From assembly GCA_963693305.1 (NCBI GenBank), contig OY855904.1, forward strand, positions 47,364,561 to 47,428,560: a stretch of 64,000 nucleotides of DNA, given 5' to 3'. This document shows positions 54,206-64,000 of the stretch, one piece after another (the first letter of the stretch is position 1; each line of letters begins with the position of its first letter). The position numbers and the translations under genes were made by a program. The notes beneath the pieces were generated by a model. The model worked only from the letters and a program-made list of their open reading frames with translations. It made no database searches and was not told the DNA's origin. Source of the stretch: Meandrina meandrites. Its lineage: Eukaryota; Cnidaria; Anthozoa; Scleractinia; Meandrinidae.

Positions 54206-54684
54206 GGTCGATTTTTAAATGGTATTTCTGATATTCTCTTAAGCATAAGATCATCTGCCTTATGTTTATCAGCAAGTGATTTTGCATTACTGTAATCAAT
54301 ATCATGCTTTTGGCATATGCTATCAAGATTGTTTATTGGGTCTCTGTATTTAGGATCATTAGAAGCTAATCTTTCTTCTAATTTAGTACCAGGTCCACAA
54401 TAATTGTACTTTTTTCCTGTGGGTGTTCTCATATGTAATTCTCCAAGTTTTGATAAGTGTTTTTGAATATCAACACCTCTCCCTTTTCTGTTATCAGTGG
54501 TTGAAGGACCTTTACGCCGTGCAAGAGCGCCTCCCGATTGCGTATCCTTGATGAATTTACTCTTATTCTTCCCGCATATCTGACAAATTGATTGTTCTAA
54601 AAGTCGGCCATTCTTTGATCTGATTTTTCGTGGATTGATTGAATTTGTTTTTGTTTTGCATGAAACACAGTATGACTTACACAT
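54109..54684 (-). CDS. Zinc-ribbon / phospholipase A2 protein
   Basis: 191 residues. The N-terminal ribbon has both knuckles complete (YCVSCK and CQICGK), unlike the other three copies in the window. The PLA2 part has the calcium loop YCGPGTKLEE and the dyad in CQKHDIDYSNA. The tail is very basic (GMGMKKKKSKNGKRR). The C-terminal domain of the element 1 fusion is missing here and is encoded by the next gene upstream. Confidence 0.87.
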   Translation of the reverse strand: MCKSYCVSCKTKTNSINPRKIRSKNGRLLEQSICQICGKNKSKFIKDTQSGGALARRKGPSTTDNRKGRGVDIQKHLSKLGELHMRTPTGKKYNYCGPGTKLEERLASNDPKYRDPINNLDSICQKHDIDYSNAKSLADKHKADDLMLKRISEIPFKNRPWGTSGVQALIASKRKIGMGMKKKKSKNGKRR

Positions 54685-54708
54685 TATATGAATAGATTAG
54701 ATATTTAA

Positions 54709-55137
54709 TTAACAATTTGAATCATATGTGTTATGGTATTTACCGTTTATTTTTTTGAGCCTCATAGTACATCCCTTTTTTGGTCTTGTCCAAAATTTTT
54801 TAGAAAAAAGTCCGGTTTTCGTATTAAAAGCGCCCTTGGCTATGTCTCCGCTCCAGTACTTTTTGAAAAGATCTTTATCGCCACCAGTGATAGCCATTAT
54901 AGCCGAAGCCATCGATTGAGCAGGCTTGAAACCAGGTATTTTATTGCCTATCTGGTCGTTAATCGATTCTCCGTCTCCTGAGCCCATTTTTTCACTCACA
55001 AAACGAGATTTAGTATTACCACAAGAAGCGCATTTCGATTTGAGCATTAAACGATTGTTTTTTGTTCTCACATATTTTTCAGAACCAGGAACTGAATCAG
55101 TTTTTATCTTTTCGCGTACGCAATACGATTTCACCAT
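54709..55137 (-). CDS. Zinc-ribbon protein with the C-terminal domain of the PLA2 fusion
   Basis: 142 residues. A ribbon with YCVREK and KCASCGNTK is followed directly by KIPGFKPAQSMASAIMAITG, GDKDLFKKYWSGDIAKGAF and KKFWTRPKKGCTMRLKK, closely matching residues ~190-284 of the element 1 PLA2 protein. So in this lineage the module is a stand-alone gene. Its strong conservation against a background of high divergence suggests an essential virion role. Confidence 0.82.
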   Translation of the reverse strand: MVKSYCVREKIKTDSVPGSEKYVRTKNNRLMLKSKCASCGNTKSRFVSEKMGSGDGESINDQIGNKIPGFKPAQSMASAIMAITGGDKDLFKKYWSGDIAKGAFNTKTGLFSKKFWTRPKKGCTMRLKKINGKYHNTYDSNC

Positions 55138-55149
55138 TATATATATAAG

Positions 55150-56130
55150 TTATATATTTCTGAAATAATTGCTTATATAACGTTCGTTATACATTGTGTC
55201 AGCCATTGATAATGGCATTAATATGTCGAGATACTCTTTATCATACACCAATGCTTGATGGATGAAATAAATACAAAAATACCCACAAAGAACTGATTTG
55301 ATATGTTGATATTGCGTGCTATTATACAAAATTTGTTTTATTCCATCTTTTTCAGCTCTTTTCTTGAACTCCTCTGGATATAACATTCCAAAACTGTCAA
55401 AGTACCATAGCGTTTTTTTCTTTTTGCCTGGAACGCAACAAGTCCAATGAGTGCCAACCGGGTCTTCATAGTCACCCAAATTAATAATACACGGGCTATG
55501 ATCTTCTTGCATATGTTCATCTCTACTGAAAATACCATTAATTTTTATTCCGAGATAATCACACCATCTTGATAAATCAATATTGCTCAGAGGTTTTTTG
55601 ATGAATCTAGGCTTATTCACTTTTTTGGTTTTAAGATCTTTTTTTTTTGGAAGCACTAATCCTCCAGTTTTGAGAAAATTATTATATTGATCCCAAGAAC
55701 CAATGAACGGTGGTGGTCTGTAAGATAATGCATCTTTCTTATTTGGTAGTTTGATTTTACCACCGCCTTTTTTTGATCTTTGTTTCCTAATGATTGGTGG
55801 TGTATAATAAGGGTATTCTATCTGCATTCCTTTCCCTCCTTGATTGTTATGAGGGGGAGTGACTTGAATTCCTTTTCCAATCATATCCTTTCGCATTTTA
55901 CTTATTTGTGTTTTAGATAAACTCAATGTAATGCCTTTACCCTCACTTTTTACTTTATTATACCGTGTTATTTGTCTCTTTGTAAGATATAACTCAGTAT
56001 TACCATTCTTTTTGATCTGATGCTTATCAATCAATAAACTCAATTCACTTGAATTTTTGATTGCTCTTGCTAGCTTTTTTTTTTTGGCCTTCTGTTAGAG
56101 GAATATATGTTGAAATATATTTTGTGCTCA
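55150..56130 (-). pseudogene. Adenain-like cysteine protease, frameshift near the start
   Basis: The main frame (56043-55150, 297 residues) has His in GTHWTCC, acidic YFDSFG and Cys in VLCGYFCIYF. A basic N-terminal region has repeated GKGI/GKGM motifs. Homology to element 1 extends upstream to the ATG at 56128-56130 in another frame; the break is at an A-run at about 56076-56085. An internal Met at 56043 could still start a catalytic protein. Confidence 0.82.
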
Positions 56131-56222
56131 TAGTCTTGCTCTATATATAATAGTGTTAGATTAAATATTACATAACAATAAATGTAAAATTTAATATGAA
56201 TTAGATTTTTTCATATCATAAT

Positions 56223-57507
56223 TTATATCACAATGAGTTCATTACCAATCTTATCAATAACGATCCGTTCCTCATAAAGAACTACAGCGTAAATCATATA
56301 ATTGTCAGTAGCTTGTACATTCAATCGATAATGAAACAATAACTGTTTTGGATCATCAGTAACCGATTCCTTATGATTTTTTTAATCGAAATAGATAACA
56401 GGAAATAATTCAGAATAATTTTGTAAATTTAACTGAGTTCCTGTATTGTAGTCGTTTTTTCTGAATGCATATTCTTGAATGTCATTAAATAATCTTGGTT
56501 TAAAATCACAATCATACTCTAGTTCTGGAGTGAAATACGAATTTCCAAGTTGCAAACGACAAGTAGAAAGTTTACATGCATCATCACCCGAATTTATTTT
56601 GAATGTGTCGAAGATAAAGGGATTTTCTAGTTCATTATTTGTCTTGTTTCTCTGCAAGTATACAAAAACATGCTTTACATTTTTAACACTAGGTGTAATT
56701 TGATATATCCCAGAAATAGCATTAGTCGGTGTGGAATGTTTAATGAATTCTCTTAAATACGTCCATTTTGATGCTGTTAAAAAACTATTATTCACTAATT
56801 TTTGTCCTGCAGATGTAAAGTTCAAACGTGGTAGCCACAACTGAAAATCTAGAATCACATATCGTGTTACAGCACCCGCAACTCTATAAATGAATTCTCT
56901 GTCATCATTTTAATGTTATATTTAGTTCGATTTGCATGGGTGGCAACATTTTATCTCGAAGCTCTTGAAAAAATGAAAACCTATTTAACGGAATGATTGC
57001 GTATACGTCCTTCGATTCTGAACACAATTCAGCTCTTTTAATTGCTCCTACTTTCGGGGCTGTTCTCAAATCACCCTCTAATACAGCTCTATCGTCGAGA
57101 TACCAATTGAAATTGGTGGCTACTGTACGACTATAGTCATCAGAAAATTCAAGCAATCCTTTTATGAAAGAAATTTTATGGAGGTCATTACCATCGTACG
57201 CTTTTTTACCTCCTGAAGTTATCATAATGTGATTTATAATACTGATACTATCATTTATCGTTGACGTTAATAACGGTGTTTGTAAATTATTGGCACCAAT
57301 AGGCATTCCATCAGCCTTTTTCTGAAGTTTGTATTTCACGATAAAGTACCCATTATACCAATCAAACCAAGAAGAACGGTCAGTCATATTGAAAATGTAA
57401 CCAGTTTTTTCCTGATATAGTCCATGTGCAGGTTGAATAATTGGCGTTGACAGATTAAATCTTAGATAATCTGTTTTTTCAACATTTTCTATGCTTCTGA
57501 AACTCAT
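56223..57507 (-). pseudogene. Major capsid protein candidate, frameshift and stop
   Basis: The N-terminal half (57507-56905) has SSWFDWYNGYF and NRFSFFQELRDKMLPPMQIE, the C-terminal half (56858-56382) FRKNDYNTGTQLN. A frame change near 56912 separates them, and an in-frame TAA at 56382-56384 precedes the last ~50 codons, which stay open to 56223. Block order and lengths match the element 1 protein. Confidence 0.78.
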
Positions 57508-57528
57508 TATATTAATAGATTATATAAT

Positions 57529-57774
57529 TTACTTCAGTTGTGCTAATCGTTTCAAAATGAGATCCCCAGCTTTTTCACTTTTATTTAACACGGAATTTAA
57601 ACTTTTCTTATGTGTTTTGGTTATGGGTGATTTATTGATATCTTTTACAGTTTTTTTAAAATGTTGACCGATTTTTGATAAATCATTAGTAATTAAACCT
57701 GATCCTTTATGACGATATTGATATATACCCTTTTTAGGATTATAAAATTTTGACCATTCATAAACTCGATTCAT
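57529..57774 (-). CDS. Short basic virion protein candidate
   Basis: 81 residues. The N-terminus EWSKFYNPKKGIYQYRHKGSG matches the element 1 basic protein (EWTRYYDVPKGTYRYRHKGTG), but the long Ala/Lys and Pro/Thr parts are absent. Half the length of its homologue and apparently intact. Confidence 0.7.
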   Translation of the reverse strand: MNRVYEWSKFYNPKKGIYQYRHKGSGLITNDLSKIGQHFKKTVKDINKSPITKTHKKSLNSVLNKSEKAGDLILKRLAQLK

Positions 57775-57792
57775 CTATATAATAAGGTTATA

Positions 57793-58560
57793 TTAATTAA
57801 CTTCTTTGATAATAATATGAAATGCCGTATCGAGTTCATTAAGATCAATCGGGCGATTATAAGAATCTGTTATATATATTCTAATTGAATCAATGCTATT
57901 TTTATTAATTGGTGAAAATTTCAATCTTCTCGGTTCAAGAGTGAAAGGGAATGATCTACGAATGCCTTGTGCTATGATACTAAAACAAAATAATACATCT
58001 CTGGATTCATCTGTCAAGGATCTGTTAGTCAAATCGCAATGAATGCAAATCATATCGACACTCCTTGTTAAATCAGGTATATTGTCACTGATATTGCTTC
58101 CAGAAGTTAAAATTTTCTTTTTATATCCCAGAATCAAATTAAAGTCTGAAACAGAGAGATCCAATTCAAAATTCGGCTGTATGGTTATTATTGTTCTGAA
58201 TAATGATAAATCAAACGTAACTGTGATTGGATAATCATCACCATTTTTACCCGTTGTATTTTTTAAAAAAGTATCGATGTCACTATATGAATACATACCG
58301 TCTTTAAATTCAATATTTTTAAAACTTGTATCACTTCCAGTTGTTTTTCGATATCTTATCTTATTATTGTTGAATGAAGTTGCTACGTTATACCAGCTAT
58401 ATGTCATCGTTATAATTTCATCCAGTGCCATTTCATAATTTTTATTTGGATCCAAGAAAAGTGGTTGGTCAAGATAAATAGTGAAATCATTTGCTTTTTG
58501 GTTATAATTATTTGCTTGTCTTTTTGCTCTGAATGAACTCAGTATTAAATGTTTCTCCAT
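57793..58560 (-). CDS. Penton-like minor capsid protein
   Basis: 255 residues, intact. MTYSWYNVATSFNNNKIRYR, FKDGMYSYSDID and RSVDMICIHCDLTNRSL align with the element 1 penton candidate. It ends at FHIIIKEVN. One of the few undamaged genes of element 2. Confidence 0.78.
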   Translation of the reverse strand: MEKHLILSSFRAKRQANNYNQKANDFTIYLDQPLFLDPNKNYEMALDEIITMTYSWYNVATSFNNNKIRYRKTTGSDTSFKNIEFKDGMYSYSDIDTFLKNTTGKNGDDYPITVTFDLSLFRTIITIQPNFELDLSVSDFNLILGYKKKILTSGSNISDNIPDLTRSVDMICIHCDLTNRSLTDESRDVLFCFSIIAQGIRRSFPFTLEPRRLKFSPINKNSIDSIRIYITDSYNRPIDLNELDTAFHIIIKEVN

Positions 58561-58576
58561 TATCTATATATTAAAT

Positions 58577-59622
58577 TTAGATAAAATAATTGTTATAAAT
58601 TTTTTCATGTATACGTTTTGTAATTCTTTTCAGTTTTAACAGTTCATCCAATATTGTAATACCTTGATTTCTTAATTCATTACTTGAATTTCCAGCGTTA
58701 ATGCTTCCGCAAATTACATCCAGTTTTTCAATAAGTTTCTCAGGATTATTGTAATAGATCACTTTATAATTTTGATCCAGTCCACTGCCTTCCCACTCAG
58801 TTTCTTCTCTATCAGAATCAGAATCAGGCGCTGTGTCCCTCCTCATACCATATATCTTATCAAATAATGATTTCTCTATATCTGGTTTTATCTTAGATTT
58901 AGTTTTTTGGGGGGTCTTTTTCAATTTCTTTGATTTTTCCCGTAACTCCGAAGCTGAAAAAGGAACTTTTTTGTATTCCATCCTTTGCTTTTTTTGTCTA
59001 GTCATTAACAGCTGATCTTCAATTTTAGTAATTTTTTTGTAAGATATTCAGATTGTCTCAACAGCTCATCATATGATGCTCCTTGATAATTTCCAGATTT
59101 GATATAATTTTCACCACTTTTAATTAGTTTTCCAAGCAAAGAATTGATTTGACGCCTTTCTTCGGCTAGATCTCTGCGTTTATTATCTAATTCCTTTTGC
59201 TTAGCATTGTTGATAGAGCTAGGACCCCATTTTTTTCTCTTCAATTCTATTGGTGGGGGTGGTTCATAATTGGGTATTTCATCTTCATCATCATCAATTG
59301 GTGGCGGTGGTTCATAATTGGGTATTTCATCTTCATCATCATCAATTGGTGGTGGAGGTTTATAATTGGACATTTCATCTTCATCATCATCAATTGGTGG
59401 TGGTGGTTCATAATTGGGCATTTCATCACCATCTTTTAACCCTTTAGTTGCTTCAATTTGTGTGTCGAGACGAGATGTCACTGGTTTAAACATTTTTGCG
59501 AATTTGATTTGTCCTAATTCATCTGACAATTTTGAAGAAATTATTTGATTACGAATATTTTTGATTTGATTCTCAACTTCCTCTTTTTGGTCAGCAATTT
59601 TTTGCCAGGTTAATAGACTCAT
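58577..59622 (-). pseudogene. Structural protein with acidic-proline repeats, frameshifted
   Basis: N-terminal frame (59622-59005, 205 residues): WQKIADQKEEVENQIKNIR, MFKPVTSRLDT, four tandem copies of a 16-residue unit (PNYEPPPPIDDDEDEI), then a helical part. C-terminal frame (59005-58577, 142 residues): CGSINAGNSSNELRNQG, matching the end of the element 1 protein. The change of frame falls at an A7 run at about 59032-59038. Otherwise two separate genes are possible. Confidence 0.72.
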
Positions 59623-59660
59623 TTATATATATGTATATATATTAGTGTAGATTATTATCG

Positions 59661-59746
59661 GTCTTCCAGGAGTCTTTCATCAGTCTTTCATTAGTCTTCC
59701 AGAAGTCTTTCATCAGTCTTTCATTAGTCTTCCAGAAGTCTTTCAT
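59661..59746. repeat. 33-bp tandem repeat in the divergent promoter
   Basis: Unit GTCTTCCAGAAGTCTTTCAT.. (33 bp) occurs 2.6 times between the leftward structural block and the rightward ATPase/fiber block. It may be a regulatory repeat; that is inference from its position. Confidence 0.8.
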
Positions 59747-59771
59747 ATTATATAATTAAATAATATAATAA

Positions 59772-60407
59772 ATGAAGATTCCTAATTATGACAGCTCTCA
59801 TAAAGAAACCAATAAACGAAGCCTGAATGACTTCTTAACTGAGGATTACAGAATGCTCATATGCGGTCAATCAAATTGCGGTAAGACAAACCTATTGATG
59901 CATTTACTGCGCAAACCTCTTGTGTATTATGACAAATTGTATTTTTATACACCAAATTGGCATCAGAACAAGGTAAAAGATCTTAAATCATTGATGGATG
60001 ACATTTCGAAGTAGGTTGGTTATAATATTATGGAAATAAAAACTGCAGATGAGATTATGGATACAAGTCAATATCCCATCGACAATCGGAAAATAGTGGT
60101 TTTTGATGATCTGGTTAACAGCAATGATAAGATTCAATCGAAAATAGCTAACCATTTCACCGACGGTCGTCATCATTGCATTAGTCCAATATACTTGTCT
60201 CAATCATACTACGACGTGCCTCAGAAAATCCGTTTAAATTGCTCGCATATGGTTTTATACCCACCCTCAACCAAAAATAACCTTCAGATGATCGCTCGGG
60301 AAAATCTCTTAAATCCGAATTTATTTGATAAACTCAAAAAATACGAGTTCTTGTTTGTTGATAAAGAAAATAACTCTGTAAAAAAGAATTTCGATGAAAA
60401 GATTTAA
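59772..60407 (+). pseudogene. A32/FtsK-HerA-type packaging ATPase, one in-frame stop
   Basis: The start MKIPNYDSSH is the same as in element 1. Walker A is GQSNCGKT, Walker B KIVVFDD, and IYLSQSYYDVPQKIR follows. An in-frame TAG at 60012-60014 splits the gene between the Walker motifs; both sides are in the same frame. ATG is preceded by a TATAATTAAATAATATAATAA stretch. Confidence 0.9.
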
Positions 60408-60426
60408 TCTAATATATTAACATAAA

Positions 60427-62592
60427 ATGGGGTTTATAAACGACAAAAATGATTTTATACATTCCAAATATTCTCAAAGTGCAAAACCTGCAATTGGTTT
60501 TAAACTGATGGATGATGGCAATTATGATATGGACGGCAAAATTTTATTCAATGCCAGAACTAATGTGGATGCGAATGAACATGACGCTTACGATACAATC
60601 AAAAAAGACTATCAATCAGTGCCTAATAAAGAATACCTCAACAATCACTTTTTAAAAAGGGACAAGACTGGAGTCTTTTACGATTTGCGGGGTTTATCAA
60701 TACAAAATAGCGAGGATTTTGACCCGAGTACATGGGACCTTAAAACGCTAATAAATAAAGGATACGTTGATAGCTCTATCCACCTTGCCAATACAATGAA
60801 TAGAGACCATATTGAAACTGTAAAAGCTGAAGTTGACTTGAAACTTGCTAATAAGGCTGACTTAACCACCAATAATGAACAAACGTTTAACTGCATAATA
60901 AATGTTCCTGATTTTGATGGAGGGTATTCCAATATGTCCAATGTTATGAACAAAAAGTACATTGATGCTCAAGACTTGAAAAAAGCTGATAAAACTGAGG
61001 TTTTGCTAAGAAATGGGGTAAATAAGATGTCAGCACCACTTGATATGAATAATCAATATATCAATAACATTAGCTCACCATCTACTAAACTTCAGGGGGC
61101 CAATAAAGCATATGTTGATTTGACTGCTCTTTCAGTATTAGGTGAAAATAAAATGCTTTCAAATTTGGATATGAACTTTAATAAAATTACTAATATTCAA
61201 GACCCCAGTGCCGATTCAGACGCCGTTACCAAAAAATTCATGATTGAAAACACCACACAGTCTCATGTTAGTTCCATTGGGCAGGAGAATGTTTTTGATA
61301 AAGTCATGACTGATCATACCTATCAATTGTCAGAGGAAAACGATATTGAATTGGGGGCATTGGTTACTTATAATGACTCATTGCATAAAATAAACAAAAA
61401 GGCTATTGACATGCAATTAATTATCGACAGTCAAAAGAAATTTTATTCTAGCCGACTAGGTATCAACATGTATAATTACGATATTGATTTTTACACTATG
61501 ATAATTGAAATATTATTTCCGTCGGAAATCGATAAAAATACAGTTGATATCAGCGTTGTTGCAGTGTATGAAACTATTAATAAAGTAACAACACGAGTTA
61601 GCGATGATCATTGCAGAACCCTTGTTCAAGTACATAAAACGCAACAGCATGGCAATAATTATTTGTATGTCGATATTGTCATGAAGATGAAATCCAAACA
61701 CCCTTATATACCAAAACTTCAATGCTACCTAATCATATATGGAATAAGGAGTTATCAAAGCAATGTTGATACCGCAATTTATGACGCGCTATGGTATATA
61801 GATAATAATGAAAAATTAGCATTCAACGCCCCAATTACATTACAAAACCAATCGATTTCAGGCGTAAAGGATGCTAAAAATGACGATGATGGTGTTAATT
61901 ACAAGCAGTTAAATACGCTTGAAGCAACACTCTTGGGCAAATTGGGAGCATTACAACCAAAAAGCTATTACAATACAATATTTGAATACTTTTTTGATTT
62001 ACTGGATCCAACTGAATACACCATGTCAGACAGCTTCGGTGCAGTACTGTCTGGCTTAGGTAGTAATCTCGTTTTTCAAACTACGAAATTGTTAACAGAA
62101 TTTAACCCAAGAGATGGGTTTACAGGTGTTTTCATAGTTAATTTAAATGAAAATGTCACTGAATCCGATGACTGGACTATTTATATGACATATAAATACG
62201 ACTATATGCCAAGTAATAATAAGAGAATTAAAATAGAATTGGTTAATGGAAGTAGTTTTCATTATCCATGGTTGAAAGTAGAAAATGATAATTTATCACT
62301 TGAATATGATCTCAATAATTATAGGGAGCAAATTAGAGCTGGTTATATAGGTAAATATATGAATCTCTGGTATACAAAGATACAGGATCAATTTCGAATT
62401 GGCCTTTGTAATAATGCTATGAGTGTTAATCAGGTAATTTCTGGGTAAAATATAAATACATCCAACATTAAAATCAGTTCAGATTACTATGTACAAAGAA
62501 TCGGTTTTAGTAAAACTGCATATCCGATAAATAATAAAGAGTATCATAAAATACAATTTTTAGATAAAGCAAAGGGTGTATTCTTCGAATAA
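60427..62592 (+). pseudogene. Fiber protein with phage-tail-like repeats, stop near the end
   Basis: 673 residues to a TAA at 62446-62448; the same frame stays open for another 47 codons to 62592. Repeats of the type LDMNNQYINNISSPSTKLQG, LDMNFNKITNIQDPSADSD and ITLQNQSISGVKDAKNDDD resemble trimeric phage tail-fiber modules. A middle beta-rich domain (YLIIYGIRSYQSNVDTAIYD) resembles the element 1 fiber head (ALIIYGVKGYQTDVDGAVYD). There is no collagen part. Host binding is the likely role. Confidence 0.8.
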
Positions 62593-62623
62593 AAATTGCT
62601 TAATTGTATAAACAATATATATA

Positions 62624-62728
62624 TATGAAAACTGTAGATTTAATACATGAAATAATACATAGCATTGAGCGTTTAATCACAAATATCAGGAAATTATATA
62701 ACAGATTTAAAAATAGAAATAAAACATA
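62624..62728 (+). CDS. 34-residue open frame after the fiber
   Basis: MKTVDLIHEIIHSIERL, helical and basic, preceded by a TATATATAT box typical of this element's genes. Too short to assign. Confidence 0.3.
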
Positions 62729-62748
62729 GTCTAAGCATATAATATATA

Positions 62749-62797
62749 TGCCGAAGCACGCAAAAATATATTCGAATGGAATCATATTAGTGACAAG
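62749..62797 (+). pseudogene. Start of a further element 2 gene, cut by a LINE
   Basis: MPKHAKIYSNGIILVTS follows an ATAATATATATG box and is interrupted at the LINE poly-T. It could be the first exon-like piece of the next gene to the right; identity unknown. Confidence 0.3.
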
Positions 62798-64000
62798 TTT
62801 TTTTTTTTTTTTTTTTTTCCAGTCAAGAAATTTTTATTTTGCAATACTACACTACTAAGTACAATACTTACATTACACCACTTACAATACTACATTTACT
62901 TACAATATAATCAAGACATTACTTACAATACTTACATTACACTTCTTACTTACACTACTTACAATGCTACAGTCACTTACAATATAATGAGGACACCACT
63001 TACACTAATCACAACAGTGTCACGCATTACTTTTTACTCTCACTTCCGGTTAAAAAAAAAAGAAAAAAAAGGTAACACTTACGACGTACGATAAATAACA
63101 TTACTAACAGACTTCTACAAAACTACTTAGCATACATGTATTCAATAAGCTATGAAGATTTCTCAGCTAGATTATAAATCTATTCTCGTGCATGCATGGC
63201 TTCCTTTTAAAACGCTTATATTGGACTTGTTTTAATTTAATTTAATTTAATTTAATTTAATTATTTATTTATTCATTCGTTTTGAGGTTTAGGAACAGAA
63301 GGTACTAAAGAAGATAGGAAGCCAGGAAACCTTTCTATTTTTGGGAGTATTTCCTTTGTTTTGCAGGACCATATGTAATATCTAGCCGCAAGGAAGTAAA
63401 AGTACTGGTTTGTGTTGGATAGGGTGTCCGACCTCAGACCAATTATTATATCGGGAGTGAAAATGTCGGATTTTAGTTTTATTTGGCTCTCGGCCAACCA
63501 TTTCATAAAGCCCCGCCAAAAACAAGAGGTCTGGCTACAAGACCAAAATAGGTGAAAAAGGGTCTCCTTCTCGGTTCTACAAAAGGTACAAATATCATTA
63601 TCTTTAATTCCTATTTTGTTTAGAAAATCGTTTGTTGCTAAACGTCTGTGAAGTAGTTTAAACTGAAAGATAATTAATTTGGTATCTTTAGTGCTGCAGA
63701 AAGGGAGTTTGTAAGCCATTTCCCAATCGCTTGTTTCGGAACACTGAAGACTGCAGTCGGCACTCCATTTCTCTTGGCTTTTCCTAGGGCTACTCTGTTT
63801 AGCGCTGACTAGCTTTTTGTATGCCAATCTATTGGGTTTAGGAGCTTTTATGAAGTTTTCTACAAAAAGTCCTGAAAATTCTGGTATTTTTTCATTTTCG
63901 TTTTCTATGGCATTCCTTAACGATTTTATGCACGATACCAAACCGTGATAAACAAGAAAATTTGTTTTAACGTCGAAGCGTTCCTTAAGTTCAGTGAAAG
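62798..64000 (-). mobile_element. Tx1/L1-like LINE, 3' end, continuing past the window
   Basis: T21 at 62798-62818 is the poly-A tail of a minus-strand LINE, with AATAAA about 12-20 bases inside it. A 3' UTR rich in ACTTACAATAC-type repeats follows, then the ORF2 C-terminus. The tail directly abuts element 2 coding DNA, so this insertion is younger than element 2. Confidence 0.85.
63273..64000 (-). CDS. LINE ORF2 C-terminal part (zf-RVT), partial
   Basis: At least 242 codons open to the window edge, reading inwards RFDVKTNFLVYHGLV and ending SLVPSVPKPQNE. The zf-RVT domain shows FKLLHRRLATNDFLNKIG, CTFCRTEKETLFHLFWSC and FWRGFMKWL, typical of L1/Tx1 ORF2 C-termini. The frame is undamaged in the visible part, so this copy may be young. 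Confidence 0.88.
   Translation of the reverse strand, partial: FTELKERFDVKTNFLVYHGLVSCIKSLRNAIENENEKIPEFSGLFVENFIKAPKPNRLAYKKLVSAKQSSPRKSQEKWSADCSLQCSETSDWEMAYKLPFCSTKDTKLIIFQFKLLHRRLATNDFLNKIGIKDNDICTFCRTEKETLFHLFWSCSQTSCFWRGFMKWLAESQIKLKSDIFTPDIIIGLRSDTLSNTNQYFYFLAARYYIWSCKTKEILPKIERFPGFLSSLVPSVPKPQNE

Larger units (their letters stand above)
52012..62797. mobile_element. Element 2: divergent Polinton-like element, right end hidden
   Basis: It starts AGTAGT with a short hairpin, inserted in copy B of the 1.9-kb repeat. The gene order integrase, PLA2, zinc ribbon, protease, capsid, basic protein, penton, structural protein, ATPase, fiber matches element 1. Proteins are clearly homologous but far diverged, so it is a different lineage. 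Stops or frameshifts affect integrase, protease, capsid, structural protein, ATPase and fiber. No polymerase is seen. The right terminus is not reached because a LINE begins at 62798. Confidence 0.88.

Noticed and set aside
59197..59447. His/Met- and Trp-rich open frames near 59.2-59.4 kb
   Set aside because: Shadows of the 48-bp coding repeat of the structural protein.
59661..59746. CRISPR-like array
   Set aside because: The 33-bp units are directly adjacent without unique spacers; a simple tandem repeat.
62842..62870. TACTACACTACTAAG as right terminus of element 2
   Set aside because: It lies inside the LINE 3' region on the far side of the poly-A tail, and no TIR complementarity to 52012 is seen.

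Overview
The window is AT-rich animal nuclear DNA made almost entirely of mobile elements. The mix (Polinton/adintovirus-like elements, Tx1-like and L2/CR1-like LINEs, a Ty3/gypsy element, many foldback elements and (GATA)n/(GGAT)n microsatellites) suggests an invertebrate, most likely an anthozoan cnidarian such as a coral or anemone. That assignment is inference. I see no intact host gene.

Layout. 1-3340: the 3' part of a decayed Ty3/gypsy retrotransposon with its 3' LTR, sitting in a Tx1-like LINE (3341-4850, minus). 4927-5490: microsatellite. 5491-11850: an L2/CR1-like LINE on the minus strand (reverse transcriptase, endonuclease, esterase-type ORF1), split by a 1525-bp DNA transposon (7614-9138, 7-bp target duplication) and by a repeat-rich insert near 9.93-10.64 kb. 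14065-29988: a structurally complete 15.9-kb Polinton/adintovirus-like element (element 1) with 310-bp terminal inverted repeats and a 5-bp target duplication. 30.0-52.0 kb: non-coding DNA with dispersed repeats and foldback elements, including a 3.3-kb near-perfect palindrome (37676-40985), a 512-bp TTAA-flanked element and a 1.85-kb repeat present twice. 52012-62797: a second, divergent Polinton-like element (element 2), whose right end is covered by another Tx1-like LINE (62798 to the window end).

Element 1 carries, left to right: protein-primed-type DNA polymerase B (+), retroviral-type integrase (-), a small possibly death-domain-like protein (+), a two-helix membrane protein (-), a zinc-ribbon/phospholipase A2 protein (-), a second zinc-ribbon protein (-), an adenain-like protease (-, frameshifted), major capsid candidate (-), basic protein (-), penton-like protein (-), a proline-rich structural protein (-), packaging ATPase (+), a collagen-like fiber (+, one in-frame stop) and two small genes (-). 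Polymerase and integrase would copy and insert the element; protease, capsid proteins and ATPase would build and fill a particle; the fiber and PLA2 proteins would act at attachment and membrane crossing.

Element 2 has the same block order from integrase to fiber, but its integrase has a chromodomain, its zinc-ribbon and PLA2 modules are distributed differently, its fiber lacks collagen, and no polymerase is visible. Several of its genes carry stops or frameshifts, so it looks like a decaying relative. Both elements begin AGTAGT and start with a self-complementary hairpin that ends ACTACT, a terminus architecture reminiscent of parvo-/bidnavirus hairpins.
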